Shown: positions 41,485 through 51,065, counted from the stretch's first letter. The stretch: DNA of 64,000 bases from Arsenicicoccus bolidensis DSM 15745 (GCF_000426385.1 NZ_AUFG01000003.1:1-64000); one strand, 5' to 3'. Made by a program: numbers and translations. Notes: generated by a model not told the origin, from the letters alone.

Positions 41485-42619
41485 CACGCACCTCCTCGTC
41501 CAGCACGACACCCTCAAGCTCGAGGTCGCTGACGATGCTGATCTCCTCGTCGGCGACCGGCTCGGCTCCCGGCATGCTGAAGGCCTCGTGGATATCCACC
41601 GAACCAAGGTCCGGGTACTTCTCCAGCAGGAAGCGACGTCGGTAGACGAAGTCCGCTGTGTCCACGATGGATTCGAGCGTCGCCCAGTTGAGCGCCCCGG
41701 ACACGGCGATGCCCGCGGCAGGAACAACCTTGCCCAGGCTCTGCTGTGTCCAACGGACGTTGAACGACTTCGCAAACTGTGTGGTGATCTTCGAGAGCAC
41801 GGACTTGTTCAGCTCGTCCCACGTCTTCTTGCGCACGAGAGCCTGGGTCAGTTTTGAGACATCCTTGAGCGCAGCCGATTTCGCGCCGCTCGACGCAGCT
41901 GTGCCTGCGTTCACCACTGACATGATGAAGACCTTCTCGGCCGGCGCCTCGGGGTCGTAGCCATAGGTCAGCGCAACCTGCCCCGCGGCCCTGGAGGAGA
42001 GGGCGAGGACGGCGGCAGCATCCGCGACGAATGCGCCCGCCACGGCGGCACCCCCTGGCGCAGCGCTTGCGCCGGCCCCAACCACGACCACGAGCTGTCC
42101 GCCCGTCATCGCCAACGCAGCTCCCGCACCCGACATCGCGGCAGCCAGCGGGTAGGACCAGCTCGTTGTCCGCCCGCGGAGCTCGTCCACCTGCTCGAGG
42201 TCGAGGCGGCGCACGTCGGCGAGATGTTTGACCTCGTGGCCCGCCTTCTGGTGCTTCTTCACGACGCCCTTGGGCGAAAGGCCGACGCGGGACGCGCGCG
42301 CAAGGCTGCTGCCGATCGACGTGACAGCCGTTCCGGTCCAATTAGGACTGCTCGCTGCAGCCTTCTTGGCAGCCTTGCTGGCAAGATCCGCGCCTTTCGA
42401 CGACGCCACTCGCGCTCGGTCGACGATGGCCTTCGCCTGCGGTCGCGCCTCGACCTGAGCGTGGGCCTTGTCCCCGAGGCTGACGGCCAAGTTGCCTACC
42501 TTCGAGGCAGCCTTTCCGGCGGCTTGGTTGACCTGAGCCACGCCGCTCGACATCGTGCGCCCCTGGAACTCCTGAACCTCACGCCACGCATCCAGCTCGT
42601 ACTGCGACGGTATCCCCAT
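41471..42619 (-). CDS. EcsC family protein
   Basis: A 382-residue protein. An Ala/Lys-rich N-terminal region (residues 25-90, likely helical, apolipoprotein-like) precedes a hydrophobic Gly/Ala-rich core (SYPLAAAMSGAGAALAMTGG, GAGASAAPGGAAVAGAF). The C-terminal EcsC-like domain includes YGYDPEAPAEKVFIMSVVNAGTA and FVYRRRFLLEKYP. EcsC proteins are membrane-associated with no settled function. The close coupling to DUF6308 suggests a joint role. Confidence 0.8.
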   Translation of the reverse strand: MGIPSQYELDAWREVQEFQGRTMSSGVAQVNQAAGKAASKVGNLAVSLGDKAHAQVEARPQAKAIVDRARVASSKGADLASKAAKKAAASSPNWTGTAVTSIGSSLARASRVGLSPKGVVKKHQKAGHEVKHLADVRRLDLEQVDELRGRTTSWSYPLAAAMSGAGAALAMTGGQLVVVVGAGASAAPGGAAVAGAFVADAAAVLALSSRAAGQVALTYGYDPEAPAEKVFIMSVVNAGTAASSGAKSAALKDVSKLTQALVRKKTWDELNKSVLSKITTQFAKSFNVRWTQQSLGKVVPAAGIAVSGALNWATLESIVDTADFVYRRRFLLEKYPDLGSVDIHEAFSMPGAEPVADEEISIVSDLELEGVVLDEEVRDGRA

Positions 42620-42731
42620 GCACGGAACGTAGCCAACGAGCCCGGGGGCCGACCAGACTGAGTGCGAACGCCGCCCGGTCGGCCTAACGGGGGCCAGGTG
42701 AAGCGGTCATCTCCACAAGACTCGGCCGGCT

Positions 42732-43658
42732 CTAGCGGCTCTCGCCGAGGACCTGGGCGATGCCGTCGCGGTAGCTCGTGACGGCGAAGTCGGGGAAGCG
42801 GCGGGTGAACTCCGAGGAGTCGAAGACGTTGTCCCCCCGGTAGCGGGGCAGCAGCTCGCTCATCTCCTTGAGGGGCTGGGAGACGAGGCTGCCGAGCCGG
42901 AACGCCGCGACGGGCAGGACGGTGAACGGGATGCGCCGGCCGGTCACCTCCGACGCGACCGCGATGAGCTGGCGGTAGGTCAGGCGGTGCGGGTCGACGG
43001 GCAGGTGCCAGGTCCGCCCGTAGGCATCGGGGGTGTTGCCGATGAGCGCCATCGCGCGGCTGGCGTCAGGCGTCCAGATCAGCGACCGCACGGCGTCCGC
43101 GTTGACCGGCACGAGTGGCCGCTTGCCCGCCTTGATCCGGTCGAGCACCAGCGTGTTGGTGTAGCTTCTGGTCAGGCCCGGGCCGTAGAACTGCGGCGCC
43201 CGGCAGATGACGGCGTTGATCCGGCCCGCCCCCATCTCCCGCAGCAGCAGCGAGGTCATCTCGGCGCGCACCCGTCCCTTGCGGCCGTTCGGCGCGAACG
43301 GGGTCGACTCGGTCTGCGGGGCCGTGCTGCCCGGATACATGTAGGTGTTGTCGAAGTAGACGAGCGTGGTGACGTGCTCGACGCACGCGTCGATGACGTT
43401 GCGCATCATCGTGGGGAACTGCTCCTCCCACAGCTGCGTGTCCAGCGGCAACCCCACGGTCATATAAGCGATCTCGCTCCCCGCGACGGCGCGCGACGTG
43501 GCCTCGGCGTCGGTCAGGTCGGCGGCCACCGGCTCGTCGGTGTCGTGCACCTTCTGCGGGTGACGACTGACCAGCCGTATGTCGTGCGTGTGGCTGCGGT
43601 AGAGCTCGCGGGTCAGCTCCACGGCGATCTGGCCGTTCGCGCCGAGGACGGTCTGCAT
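42732..43658 (-). CDS. NAD-dependent epimerase/dehydratase-like protein
   Basis: A 308-residue extended SDR-like protein beginning MQTVLGANGQIAVELTRELY, a GxxGxI/A nucleotide motif. It continues with VYFDNTYMYPGSTAPQTE in place of the usual catalytic Ser/Tyr region, and RAPQFYGPGLTRSYTN. NAD(P)-binding is likely and the substrate unknown. The upstream in-frame extension has no family similarity. Divergent from the small acidic gene. Confidence 0.8.
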   Translation of the reverse strand: MQTVLGANGQIAVELTRELYRSHTHDIRLVSRHPQKVHDTDEPVAADLTDAEATSRAVAGSEIAYMTVGLPLDTQLWEEQFPTMMRNVIDACVEHVTTLVYFDNTYMYPGSTAPQTESTPFAPNGRKGRVRAEMTSLLLREMGAGRINAVICRAPQFYGPGLTRSYTNTLVLDRIKAGKRPLVPVNADAVRSLIWTPDASRAMALIGNTPDAYGRTWHLPVDPHRLTYRQLIAVASEVTGRRIPFTVLPVAAFRLGSLVSQPLKEMSELLPRYRGDNVFDSSEFTRRFPDFAVTSYRDGIAQVLGESR

Positions 43659-43811
43659 CAGGAACCCTATGTCTGTCGTGATGTCTGTCGTGCGGGTCGG
43701 GACGCACCGCTGCTGCGGCGGTCTCGGAGACGTGGGCGACAACGCAGCCCCTGCGCGCCGTCATTCCGTAGCAGACTGAAGTCTCTGATCCCGCAGGCGA
43801 AAGGACTGACC

Positions 43812-43964
43812 ATGAGCGTTCCCACCGATGCAGCGTTCGAGATCCCCAAGGAGGGGGACAACGAGGGCGCGCGGCCCCAGGAGGGCGGCGAGCACGAGGC
43901 CTACGTGGACGAGAACAACGTCCCTCACTCCGACCGCGAGGCGACGGACGACCCGTCCATCTGA
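43812..43964 (+). CDS. small acidic protein, unknown function
   Basis: A 50-residue hydrophilic protein (MSVPTDAAFEIPKEGDNEGA...) rich in Glu/Asp with no Cys or hydrophobic segment, probably disordered. AAAGGA lies 7 bases before the ATG and a strong hairpin follows the stop, together supporting a real gene. I do not recognise a family. Confidence 0.55.
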   Translation: MSVPTDAAFEIPKEGDNEGARPQEGGEHEAYVDENNVPHSDREATDDPSI

Positions 43965-43975
43965 CCCCGCTGCCT

Positions 43976-44014
43976 GCGAGGACCCCCGACCCGCCGCGGG
44001 CCGGGGGTTCTCGC
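43976..44014 (+). terminator. strong stem-loop terminator
   Basis: GCGAGGACCCCCGACCCGC pairs with the following GCGGGCCGGGGGTTCTCGC almost completely, 12 bp after the stop of the small acidic gene. No T-tract follows. The stem strength and position support termination. Confidence 0.75.
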
Positions 44015-44053
44015 GCGACACCGGCCCTGGGCGGGGCGGCTTAGCCTGGCCCC

Positions 44054-44305
44054 ATGGACAAGCCCTCCTGGCCCCCGGTGGCAGGCCCCATAGGTGTCGG
44101 CACGCTCTTCGTCGTCGTGACCTTGGCGTTCCCACGAGGCGGTGACCTCGAGACGCTCGGGCTGGTGCTGAAGGTCGCCCTGGGGCTGTGGTCCCTCTAC
44201 CTCTTCGTCCAGCTGTTCCGTCAGATCCTGCGTGACGACCCCGACTTCAACGGGGAGAGCGAGCGTCGGTTCCGCGAGCGGCACAACCGCCCCAAGGACT
44301 CCTGA
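44054..44305 (+). CDS. small membrane protein, unknown function
   Basis: An 83-residue protein with two hydrophobic segments (about 9-26 and 36-56) and a charged, Arg/Glu-rich C-terminal tail (RDDPDFNGESERRFRERHNR). Probably a two-helix membrane protein with a cytosolic tail. No family recognised. A palindromic repeat element starts at its stop codon. Confidence 0.6.
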   Translation: MDKPSWPPVAGPIGVGTLFVVVTLAFPRGGDLETLGLVLKVALGLWSLYLFVQLFRQILRDDPDFNGESERRFRERHNRPKDS

Positions 44306-44341
44306 GGGGACGCAGACAGCTGCGACACGCCGCTCGGAGGA
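44304..44341. repeat. partial copy of the GAGGGGACGCA repeat
   Basis: This segment matches 46797-46832 over about 35 bp (GAGGGGACGCA...GCGACACGCCGC...GGAG) with a few differences. It starts at the stop codon of the preceding gene. Only the left part is present; the inverted right arm seen at 46840-46850 is missing. Confidence 0.5.
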
Positions 44342-44402
44342 GCACTTCTCGTCCTCTCGCGGCGAGGGGCGGGGCGGGCGGCATACGGGCTCTGCCTCTC
44401 GA

Positions 44403-44894
44403 TCAGGCGCCGACCTCGCGCAGGCGACCGGTCGCCACGTCGAAGACGAAGCCGCGGATCGAGTCCGTGTGCGGCACATAGGGATCGGCGACGATCCGGG
44501 CGATCGAGGAGCGGACGTCGGCGTCGAGGTCGGTGAACGCCGCGGACTCCCAGCCCGGCCGCGTCCCCGTCTCCTGCTCCAGGTCGTCGCGGAAGGCCTG
44601 GTCGGTGAACGTCAGCATCCCGCAGTCCGTGTGGTGCACCAGGACGATCTCGCGCGTGCCCAGCAGGCGCTGGCTGATCGCCAGGGATCGCAGGACGTCC
44701 TCGGTGACGACGCCTCCGGCGTTGCGTATGACGTGCGCCTCGCCCTCACCGATGCCGAGGACGCGGGACACGTCGAGCCGGGCGTCCATGCACGCCACCA
44801 CCGCCACGTGCTTGGACGGCGGCAGGGGGAGCGGGCCCTCGAAGCCCTGCGCGTAGGTCTCGTTGTTGGTGAGCAGCTGGTCGGTGACGGCCAT
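44403..44894 (-). CDS. beta-carbonic anhydrase
   Basis: A 163-residue zinc enzyme interconverting CO2 and bicarbonate. Zinc ligands and the catalytic dyad are visible: Cys35 and Asp37 in VVACMDARLDVSR, and His88 and Cys91 in VHHTDCGML. The short form lacking an extended C-terminus is typical of actinobacterial Rv1284-like enzymes. It shares orientation with the MBL hydrolase 27 bp upstream and may be co-transcribed. Confidence 0.93.
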   Translation of the reverse strand: MAVTDQLLTNNETYAQGFEGPLPLPPSKHVAVVACMDARLDVSRVLGIGEGEAHVIRNAGGVVTEDVLRSLAISQRLLGTREIVLVHHTDCGMLTFTDQAFRDDLEQETGTRPGWESAAFTDLDADVRSSIARIVADPYVPHTDSIRGFVFDVATGRLREVGA

Positions 44895-44921
44895 GGGGGT
44901 TCCGTTCCTCGAGGCGGTGGG

Positions 44922-45605
44922 TCAGTGCGCGTGGTTGCGGATGCCGTCGAGCCAGCGGTCCACGCCCCGCACCGGGCGGCCGTGCGTGGAGACGATCAGC
45001 TCGGGCTCGAGCTCGGCGAGGTGGCGGCGGGACTCTACGGCTCCGGCCGGGTCGTGGTGCCAGCTGACCGGCAGCTTCATCCAGCGGGGGGAGGTGGGGT
45101 CGTTGGAGATGTTGGTCGGCCCGTCCCCGACGATGAGGACGCGGTCGGACTCGCGCCAGAAGGCCAGCAGGCCGGGGCTGTGGCCGGGCTGCGGCAGGAC
45201 CGTGAAGCTGCCGACCTGGTCGCCCTCCGTGAGGCGCTGGTCGACGTGGTGCCGCTGGCGCGTCATACGGGGCACGATCAGTCGCCCGGAGAGCCCGGCG
45301 TGGTAGGCGATGCTGCCGCGCTCGAAGTCGTCGGCCTCGAGCTCGCTCATCGCCAGCGGCGCGCCGGTGTGGCTGCACAGCCAGGCGCTCGAGCCGACGT
45401 GGTCGCCGTGGGCGTGCGTGACGACGTGGCGGCCGACGTCGCGGCCCCGCAGCAGCCGCGCCAGGCGCTTGCCCGACCACGCGGGGCCGGAGTCGATGAC
45501 GATGTCACCGTCGGGCCCGTCGAGGACCACGGAGTTGAACATGCTGAGCGGGGCGAGAGAGGCGAGGTGCACCCCGTCCGCCACGGGCTGCAGGGAGGTA
45601 GCCAT
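44922..45605 (-). CDS. MBL-fold metallo-hydrolase
   Basis: A 227-residue metallo-beta-lactamase-fold hydrolase with the metal motif THAHGDHVG (about 62-70), the later ligands in QPGHSPGLLAFW and VGDGPTNIS, and the C-terminal STHGRP. Substrate unknown (thioester or lactone hydrolase likely). It is directly upstream of the carbonic anhydrase. Confidence 0.88.
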   Translation of the reverse strand: MATSLQPVADGVHLASLAPLSMFNSVVLDGPDGDIVIDSGPAWSGKRLARLLRGRDVGRHVVTHAHGDHVGSSAWLCSHTGAPLAMSELEADDFERGSIAYHAGLSGRLIVPRMTRQRHHVDQRLTEGDQVGSFTVLPQPGHSPGLLAFWRESDRVLIVGDGPTNISNDPTSPRWMKLPVSWHHDPAGAVESRRHLAELEPELIVSTHGRPVRGVDRWLDGIRNHAH

Positions 45606-45662
45606 CCATCGAGCCTAGGCGCCATCCGGCCGATCGGCAGTGGGGAGCGCTTGCGCGCCCCG

Positions 45663-45845
45663 TCAGCGGCCGAGCTGGGCGTGCCAGGCGTCGTGCTGGG
45701 ACTCCTCGGCGGCGCCGACCCTGGCGCCGCAGCGATCGCACACCTGGTAGCGAACCGCCCAGCTGCCGGACCAGCGGTAGCCGGGGCCCGACGGCGGCAT
45801 CGTGAAGCCGAGATAGGTCATCAGCTTGTGCGGGACGTTCCCCAT
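45663..45845 (-). CDS. small protein with a possible zinc knuckle
   Basis: A 60-residue protein ending YQVCDRCGARVGAAEESQHDAWHAQLGR. The Cys-x2-Cys and His-x3-His pairs could bind zinc. No good ribosome site is seen, but CATACT lies 8 bases before the ATG, so a leaderless mRNA is possible. It follows the HTH gene by 26 bp in the same direction, suggesting shared control. Family not recognised. Confidence 0.6.
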   Translation of the reverse strand: MGNVPHKLMTYLGFTMPPSGPGYRWSGSWAVRYQVCDRCGARVGAAEESQHDAWHAQLGR

Positions 45846-45871
45846 CTCCGCAGTATGCGTCGACGGGCGCG

Positions 45872-46102
45872 TCAGCCCTTGCCGAACCGCGTCCCGCCGT
45901 ACTTCTTGTGCACCGCCTGCCTGCTCACGCCCAGCACGCCGGCGATCTGCGCCCAGGACGCACCCTTGGTCCTCGCCCGGCGCACGACCACCGCCTCGGT
46001 GCGGTTGATCTCGCGGTGCAGCTCGGCGACGGCGGCCAGCGCACGCAGCGGGTCGTCGTCGCCGGCCTGGCTCACCAGTGCACTCATCTTCTGCTCACCC
46101 AT
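45872..46102 (-). CDS. small HTH DNA-binding protein
   Basis: A 76-residue protein. After an acidic/helical N-terminus (LRALAAVAELHREINRTEAVVVRRAR) comes a clear helix-turn-helix, TKGASWAQIAGVLGVSRQAVHKKYG, near residues 45-69. Start at 46102, with an internal Met five codons later as alternative. Two perfect palindromes cover its promoter, so it is probably an autorepressor. The zinc-knuckle gene downstream may be part of its regulon. Confidence 0.78.
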   Translation of the reverse strand: MGEQKMSALVSQAGDDDPLRALAAVAELHREINRTEAVVVRRARTKGASWAQIAGVLGVSRQAVHKKYGGTRFGKG

Positions 46103-46130
46103 CTCGTGTCCGTTCCTCGCGGCGACCTGG

Positions 46131-46175
46131 CGTCAATCTACGTTGACGTCCGTATGTCGTCAATCCTGGTTGACG
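46131..46175 (-). promoter_or_regulatory. twin palindromic operators over a promoter
   Basis: CGTCAA-tctacg-TTGACG (46131-46148) and CGTCAA-tcctgg-TTGACG (46158-46175) are two 18-bp palindromes, 27 bp centre to centre. On the minus strand the upstream one supplies a -35 box TTGACG (46163-46158). With exactly 17 bp spacing the downstream one supplies a -10-like TAGATT (46140-46135). A bound repressor would cover both boxes of the HTH gene promoter. Confidence 0.75.
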
Positions 46176-46444
46176 TCTGGCCCGGGCCCGACGCTCGCGG
46201 TCGTCCGTCATGAGCCGGTCCTGCAGGGGCGTGGCAGGGGTGGGCCCATGAGCGACGCGTGAGGGTGTTGGTGGTCGTCGCGGGGGCCGCCCAAGCGTGG
46301 GATGCCTTGCGCGCCAAGGATTCTCGATGACGGACCCGGTGTGAATGGTTGAAGAGGCGCCTGCTGACGGGTGGCAAGGTGCGTGGGCGGGTGCTGGAGT
46401 TGCGGCCGGGGTGCGGCCGGGGTGCGGCAGGTCTCGAGGGCGGG

Positions 46445-46505
46445 ACTTGCCACATACGACACGTGCTGTCTCATGACAGGCCAGTTGTCCTATGGGGCAA
46501 GTGCG
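46445..46505. repeat. 61-bp palindromic element, copy 1
   Basis: The element is bounded by near-perfect 12-bp inverted ends (ACTTGCCACATA and TATGGGGCAAGT). About 80 % of its 61 positions match the copy at 53701-53761 without gaps. It is intergenic and non-coding. The ends resemble those of a small non-autonomous or REP-like element. Confidence 0.7.
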
Positions 46506-46697
46506 GCCGAGCAATGAGGTCATCGCCTGGAGCGTGCGGCCGTGACGGCGTCAGGAGGGTTGACGGGCGGCGTCCTGGCTCCTGACGATCAGCGAGCGCG
46601 ACAGGTTTCCCTGCGGCTCCGGACGGTGAGTTCCCGCAACGCCACGTGAGCGTGGCCTCCGGGGCGAGGGTTGGCAGCGCTGGGCCGCGTCAAAGGT

Positions 46698-46779
46698 GCG
46701 TCGGGCCAGCACGAAGCGCACGCGCGGCGGCGCCCAGCGTGGGGGAGGGGCGTCGGGCCAGCAGAAAGGGCACGCGCGG
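46698..46779. repeat. 30-bp direct repeat, 52 bp apart
   Basis: Copies at 46698-46727 and 46750-46779 share GCGTCGGGCCAGCA and GCACGCGCGG, differing at a few central bases. Both lie in the non-coding stretch. No function is suggested by the sequence. Confidence 0.6.
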
Positions 46780-46796
46780 TCGCCGAGGTGAGCGGC

Positions 46797-46850
46797 GAGG
46801 GGACGCAAACGTCCGCGACACGCCGCGCTAGGAGTCATCTGCGTCCCCTC
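46797..46850. repeat. 54-bp hairpin element, full copy
   Basis: Perfect 11-bp inverted ends GAGGGGACGCA (46797-46807) and TGCGTCCCCTC (46840-46850) enclose GCGACACGCCGCGC. The left two thirds recur at 44304-44341. Intergenic, non-coding. Confidence 0.65.
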
Positions 46851-47096
46851 GGTCTGCGCGCGGGCACGTCGGGGAGCCCGAAGGCGTCGACGAGCCCGGA
46901 TCGCGGGCGGGCGCGCGGGTGATAGGGCGAGCGGGGGTAGGTGCGCGGGTGTGAGAGGGCGAGAGTGGCAGCGAAAACGCCGGTCGGGAGAGCGATCTGT
47001 GCCCTCTCGACCGGCGTCAGCGTGAGCCACCGGCGGCGTTGCCGACCGCCGGCGTTGGCGACCGGCGTCAGCGTCCGCGGCTGCGCGCGGCGTGGT

Positions 47097-48299
<1,203 letters not shown>

Positions 48300-48367
48300 G
48301 CAGGGGCTCCTTGCTGTATGCCGGAGGCGCTGGCGCGCCGGCCCGACCTGGGGCGGGGACGGCCGGA

Positions 48368-49768
48368 TCAGGCCGTCTCGTCGGTGAGCACGCGTCCGCG
48401 GGTCTCGGGGAGCGTGAGGACGGTGGCTGCGCTCACGAGCAGCAGCGCGATGACGTAGTAGGAGAAGGCCTGGGGACCGTAGGCCCGCGTGAGGTAGGTC
48501 TGCAGGTAGAGGCTCGTCCCACCGAAGATAGCAATGGCCACCGACAGCGGGAGCGCGACGCCGATCGTGCGGATGCGGGTGGGGAAGATCTCGCACATGA
48601 TCGCCGGGGTGATGGCGCACGGCGCGGCGACGAAGACCTGGGCGATCGTCATTGCGAGGAACAGCTTCATCGGGGTGCCGTCGATCATCGCCGACAGGGG
48701 GATGCACAGGGCGATCAGGCCGACGATGCCGATGAGCATGACGGGCTTGCGGCCGATCCGGTCGGACAGGATGCCCCACAGCGGCAGCCACAGGAGGAAC
48801 AGCGTGTTGGCGGCCACGCTGGCGATCAGCGTCTGCGTTGGGTCGGCCTTGAGGACCGCGATCGAGTAGCCCGCAGCGGCCACGGCCCAGAGGTAGTACG
48901 AGACGGTCAGGCCGACCGTCATACCGATCACCTGGAACGCCGAGCGGCGGTGCACCCACATCTCGTGGGCCAGGCTGGGGCGGTCCTGCGCGATGGTCGC
49001 CTCGGTGCGCGCGAACTCCTCGGTCTCGCTCATCCGCGAGCGCATGTAGAGCGCGAACAGCCCGCCGAGGGCGCCGATGACGAAGGCGATGCGCCAGCCC
49101 CACGCGATCATGTCGGCGCGGCCGAGCTTGGCGGACAGGACGGCGGCCAGGACCAGCCCGACGTTCGCCCCGATGGTGCCGGAGAAGTAGATCAGCGTCG
49201 ACCACAGGCCGCGACGCTCCGGCGGGGCGGCCTCCGCGAGGTAGGCCTGCGCGGCCGGCTGCTCGCCGCCGTGCGCCAGGCCCTGCAGGACGCGGGCGAC
49301 GAACAGCAGCACCGAGGCGAAGACCCCGACCATCGCGTAGGACGGGGCGATCGCGATGATCAGGCTGGCGAACGCGCCGAGGGCCACCGTCATCGCGAGG
49401 GCGCGCTTGCGGCCCAGCCGGTCCGAGACCCGGCCGAACAGGAGCCCGCCGAGGGGGCGCGCGACGAAGCCGACGGCGAAGACCGCGAGGGTCGACAGGA
49501 ACGCCGAGACCGGGTCGGTCGACACGAAGAAGCTGGCGGCGAAGAACGGCGCGAAGCTGGAGTAGATGCTCCAGTCGAGCCACTCGATCGCCTTGCCGAT
49601 GCCCGTGCCGACGAGGGTGCGACGGGTGGACGTGGGGCGGGCGCTCGCGGAGGTGGAGCCGGAGTCGGACGCAGGGGCGGGGGCGTCCGAGCCGCCGGAG
49701 CTGCTGGGGCTGCTGGGGCTGCTGGAGCCGGGCGAGGCTGCGGAGAAGGGCAGGGAGGTGGCGGACAT
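48368..49768 (-). CDS. MFS transporter, metabolite:H+ symporter (MHS) type
   Basis: A 466-residue 12-helix permease. After a Ser/Pro-rich disordered head of about 48 residues comes GTGIGKAIEWLDWSIYSSFAPFFAASFF, the start typical of the KgtP/ProP (MHS) group. It has the loop 2-3 motif GRVSDRLGRKRAL and a repeat GILSDRIGRKPVML. Substrate may be an amino acid or carboxylate linked to ornithine metabolism (rocD follows). The ATG has GAGGAAG upstream. Confidence 0.87.
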   Translation of the reverse strand: MSATSLPFSAASPGSSSPSSPSSSGGSDAPAPASDSGSTSASARPTSTRRTLVGTGIGKAIEWLDWSIYSSFAPFFAASFFVSTDPVSAFLSTLAVFAVGFVARPLGGLLFGRVSDRLGRKRALAMTVALGAFASLIIAIAPSYAMVGVFASVLLFVARVLQGLAHGGEQPAAQAYLAEAAPPERRGLWSTLIYFSGTIGANVGLVLAAVLSAKLGRADMIAWGWRIAFVIGALGGLFALYMRSRMSETEEFARTEATIAQDRPSLAHEMWVHRRSAFQVIGMTVGLTVSYYLWAVAAAGYSIAVLKADPTQTLIASVAANTLFLLWLPLWGILSDRIGRKPVMLIGIVGLIALCIPLSAMIDGTPMKLFLAMTIAQVFVAAPCAITPAIMCEIFPTRIRTIGVALPLSVAIAIFGGTSLYLQTYLTRAYGPQAFSYYVIALLLVSAATVLTLPETRGRVLTDETA

Positions 49769-49799
49769 GGGACTTCCTCGATGGGTGAGGTGGAGAGGC

Positions 49800-50670
49800 T
49801 CAGGAGGGGAGCGTGGCCAGCCTGCGGATGGCCAGCTCGGTGGGTATGGCGGCGCCCAGCGGCAGGACGGCGTCGTCGTACGCGGCGTGGGCGCTGTGGT
49901 TGAACGGCGCGCTCGCGGGGTCCAGGCCGGCAGGGGTGGCGCCGAGTCCCAGGAAGGTGCCCGGGACGGACTGCAGGACCCGGGAGAAGTCCTCGGAGGC
50001 CGAGAACGGTTGTGGGAGAAGGGAGAACGTGTCCTCGCCGAGCACGTCCGCGACGACGGTGCCGGCGAAGTCGGTCTCGTCGGCGGACGTGTGGGTGACC
50101 GGGTAGCCGTCGAGGTAGGACACGTGGGCGGTCATGCCGTGGGCCTGCGCGATGCCCCGGGCGAGCTGCCCGGCGAGCTCGCGGAAGCGGGCGCGGGCCT
50201 CGGTGGACCAGGAGCGGACGCTGGCGACCAGGCGCGCGTCCTCGGGGATGACGTTGGGGGCGTCGCCGGCCTGGAGGCTGCCGACGGTCACGACGACGGG
50301 GTCGAAGACGTCGAAGCGGCGGGTGGTCATCGTCTGCAGGGCCATGACGATCTCGCAGGCCACGGGCACGGGGTCGAGCGCGTGCTGCGGCGCGGAGCCG
50401 TGACCGCCTCGCCTCTCCACGACGACCTCGAAGCCGTCGGCGGCGGCCAGCATGGCGCCGCGCCGGCTCACGACGTGGCCGCCGGGCACGGTCGCCGCGA
50501 AGGCGTGGATCGCGTAGGCCGCGTCGGCGCGACGACCGGCGGCGTCCAGGACGCCCTCGGCGATCATGAGGGCGGCGCCGTCGTGCATCTCCTCGCCGGG
50601 CTGGAACATGAGGACCACGTCGCCGCGCAGCTCGTGGCGGCGGTCGGCGAGCAGGCGGGCGGCGCCGGCA
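49800..50670 (-). pseudogene. M20 amidohydrolase, 5'-truncated
   Basis: Similarity to M20D amidohydrolases (N-acyl-amino acid/hippurate hydrolase type) begins abruptly at AGAARLLADRRHELRGDVVLMFQPGEE. It then runs to the normal C-terminus, including the dimerisation domain (RGGHGSAPQHALDPVPVA) and the last metal His (FNHSAHAAYDDAVLPLG). The first 100 or so residues, which hold the HxD zinc motif, are missing. The upstream frame instead reads antisense to an Lrp/AsnC remnant. It is therefore almost certainly inactive. Confidence 0.8.
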
Positions 50671-51057
50671 CCTCGACCGCCTCGTCGCGTCGGGAGCCCT
50701 GGCCTTCCGCTGCGACCTGGCGCACGACGCCGCCGACTGGCCGGTGACCTCCGCGTGTTCGTGCGCGTGCCGCCGTCCGACCTCGCCCGCACCGTCACGC
50801 TGCTGTCGACGCTCACCCAGCTGCGGCTCATGCTCGGCGTGATGGGGGAGGTCAACCTGGTGTTCTCGGTGTTCGGGCGCTCGGTGGCGGGGGTCGCGGC
50901 GTTCGAGGAGACGCTGGGGCGGCGGCTGCCGTGGCTTGAGCACGTCGAGTCGCTGCTCCTGCTGCGCTCCGTCAAGCGCATGGGCTGGGTCCTCGACGAG
51001 CAGGGCCGCCGCACCGACCGCCTCGTCGTGCCCGCCGTCGTCGACCGCCTCGGCTGA
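50669..51057 (+). pseudogene. Lrp/AsnC-family regulator, 5'-truncated and frameshifted
   Basis: The remnant begins HLDRLVASGALAFRCDLAHDAADWPV in one frame. At about 50747-50760 it shifts to FVRVPPSDLARTVTLLSTLTQLRLMLGVMGEVNLVFSVFGRS...LPWLEHVESLLLLRSVKRMGWVLDEQGRR in another. This is the C-terminal ligand-sensing part of a two-domain Lrp/AsnC regulator. The N-terminal HTH is missing. The junction at about 50669 is shared with the truncated M20 gene, so one deletion removed both 5' ends of a divergent pair. Confidence 0.8.
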
Positions 51058-51065
51058 GGTCTGTC

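Larger units (their letters stand above)
46176..47096. other. 920-bp stretch without a convincing gene
   Basis: Several long open frames exist on both strands, as expected at this GC content. None has a recognisable domain, a good start or a real-gene composition (Pro/Arg-rich translations). The stretch holds three repeat elements: a 61-bp palindromic element, a 30-bp direct repeat and a 54-bp hairpin. It also has a repeated CGACCGGCGTCAGCGT near 47009 and 47059. An unannotated RNA gene cannot be excluded. Confidence 0.6.

Noticed and set aside
46208-46922. Small genes in the 46.2-47.1 kb stretch
   Set aside because: All candidate frames are Arg/Pro/Ala-rich without starts or similarity and overlap repeat elements.
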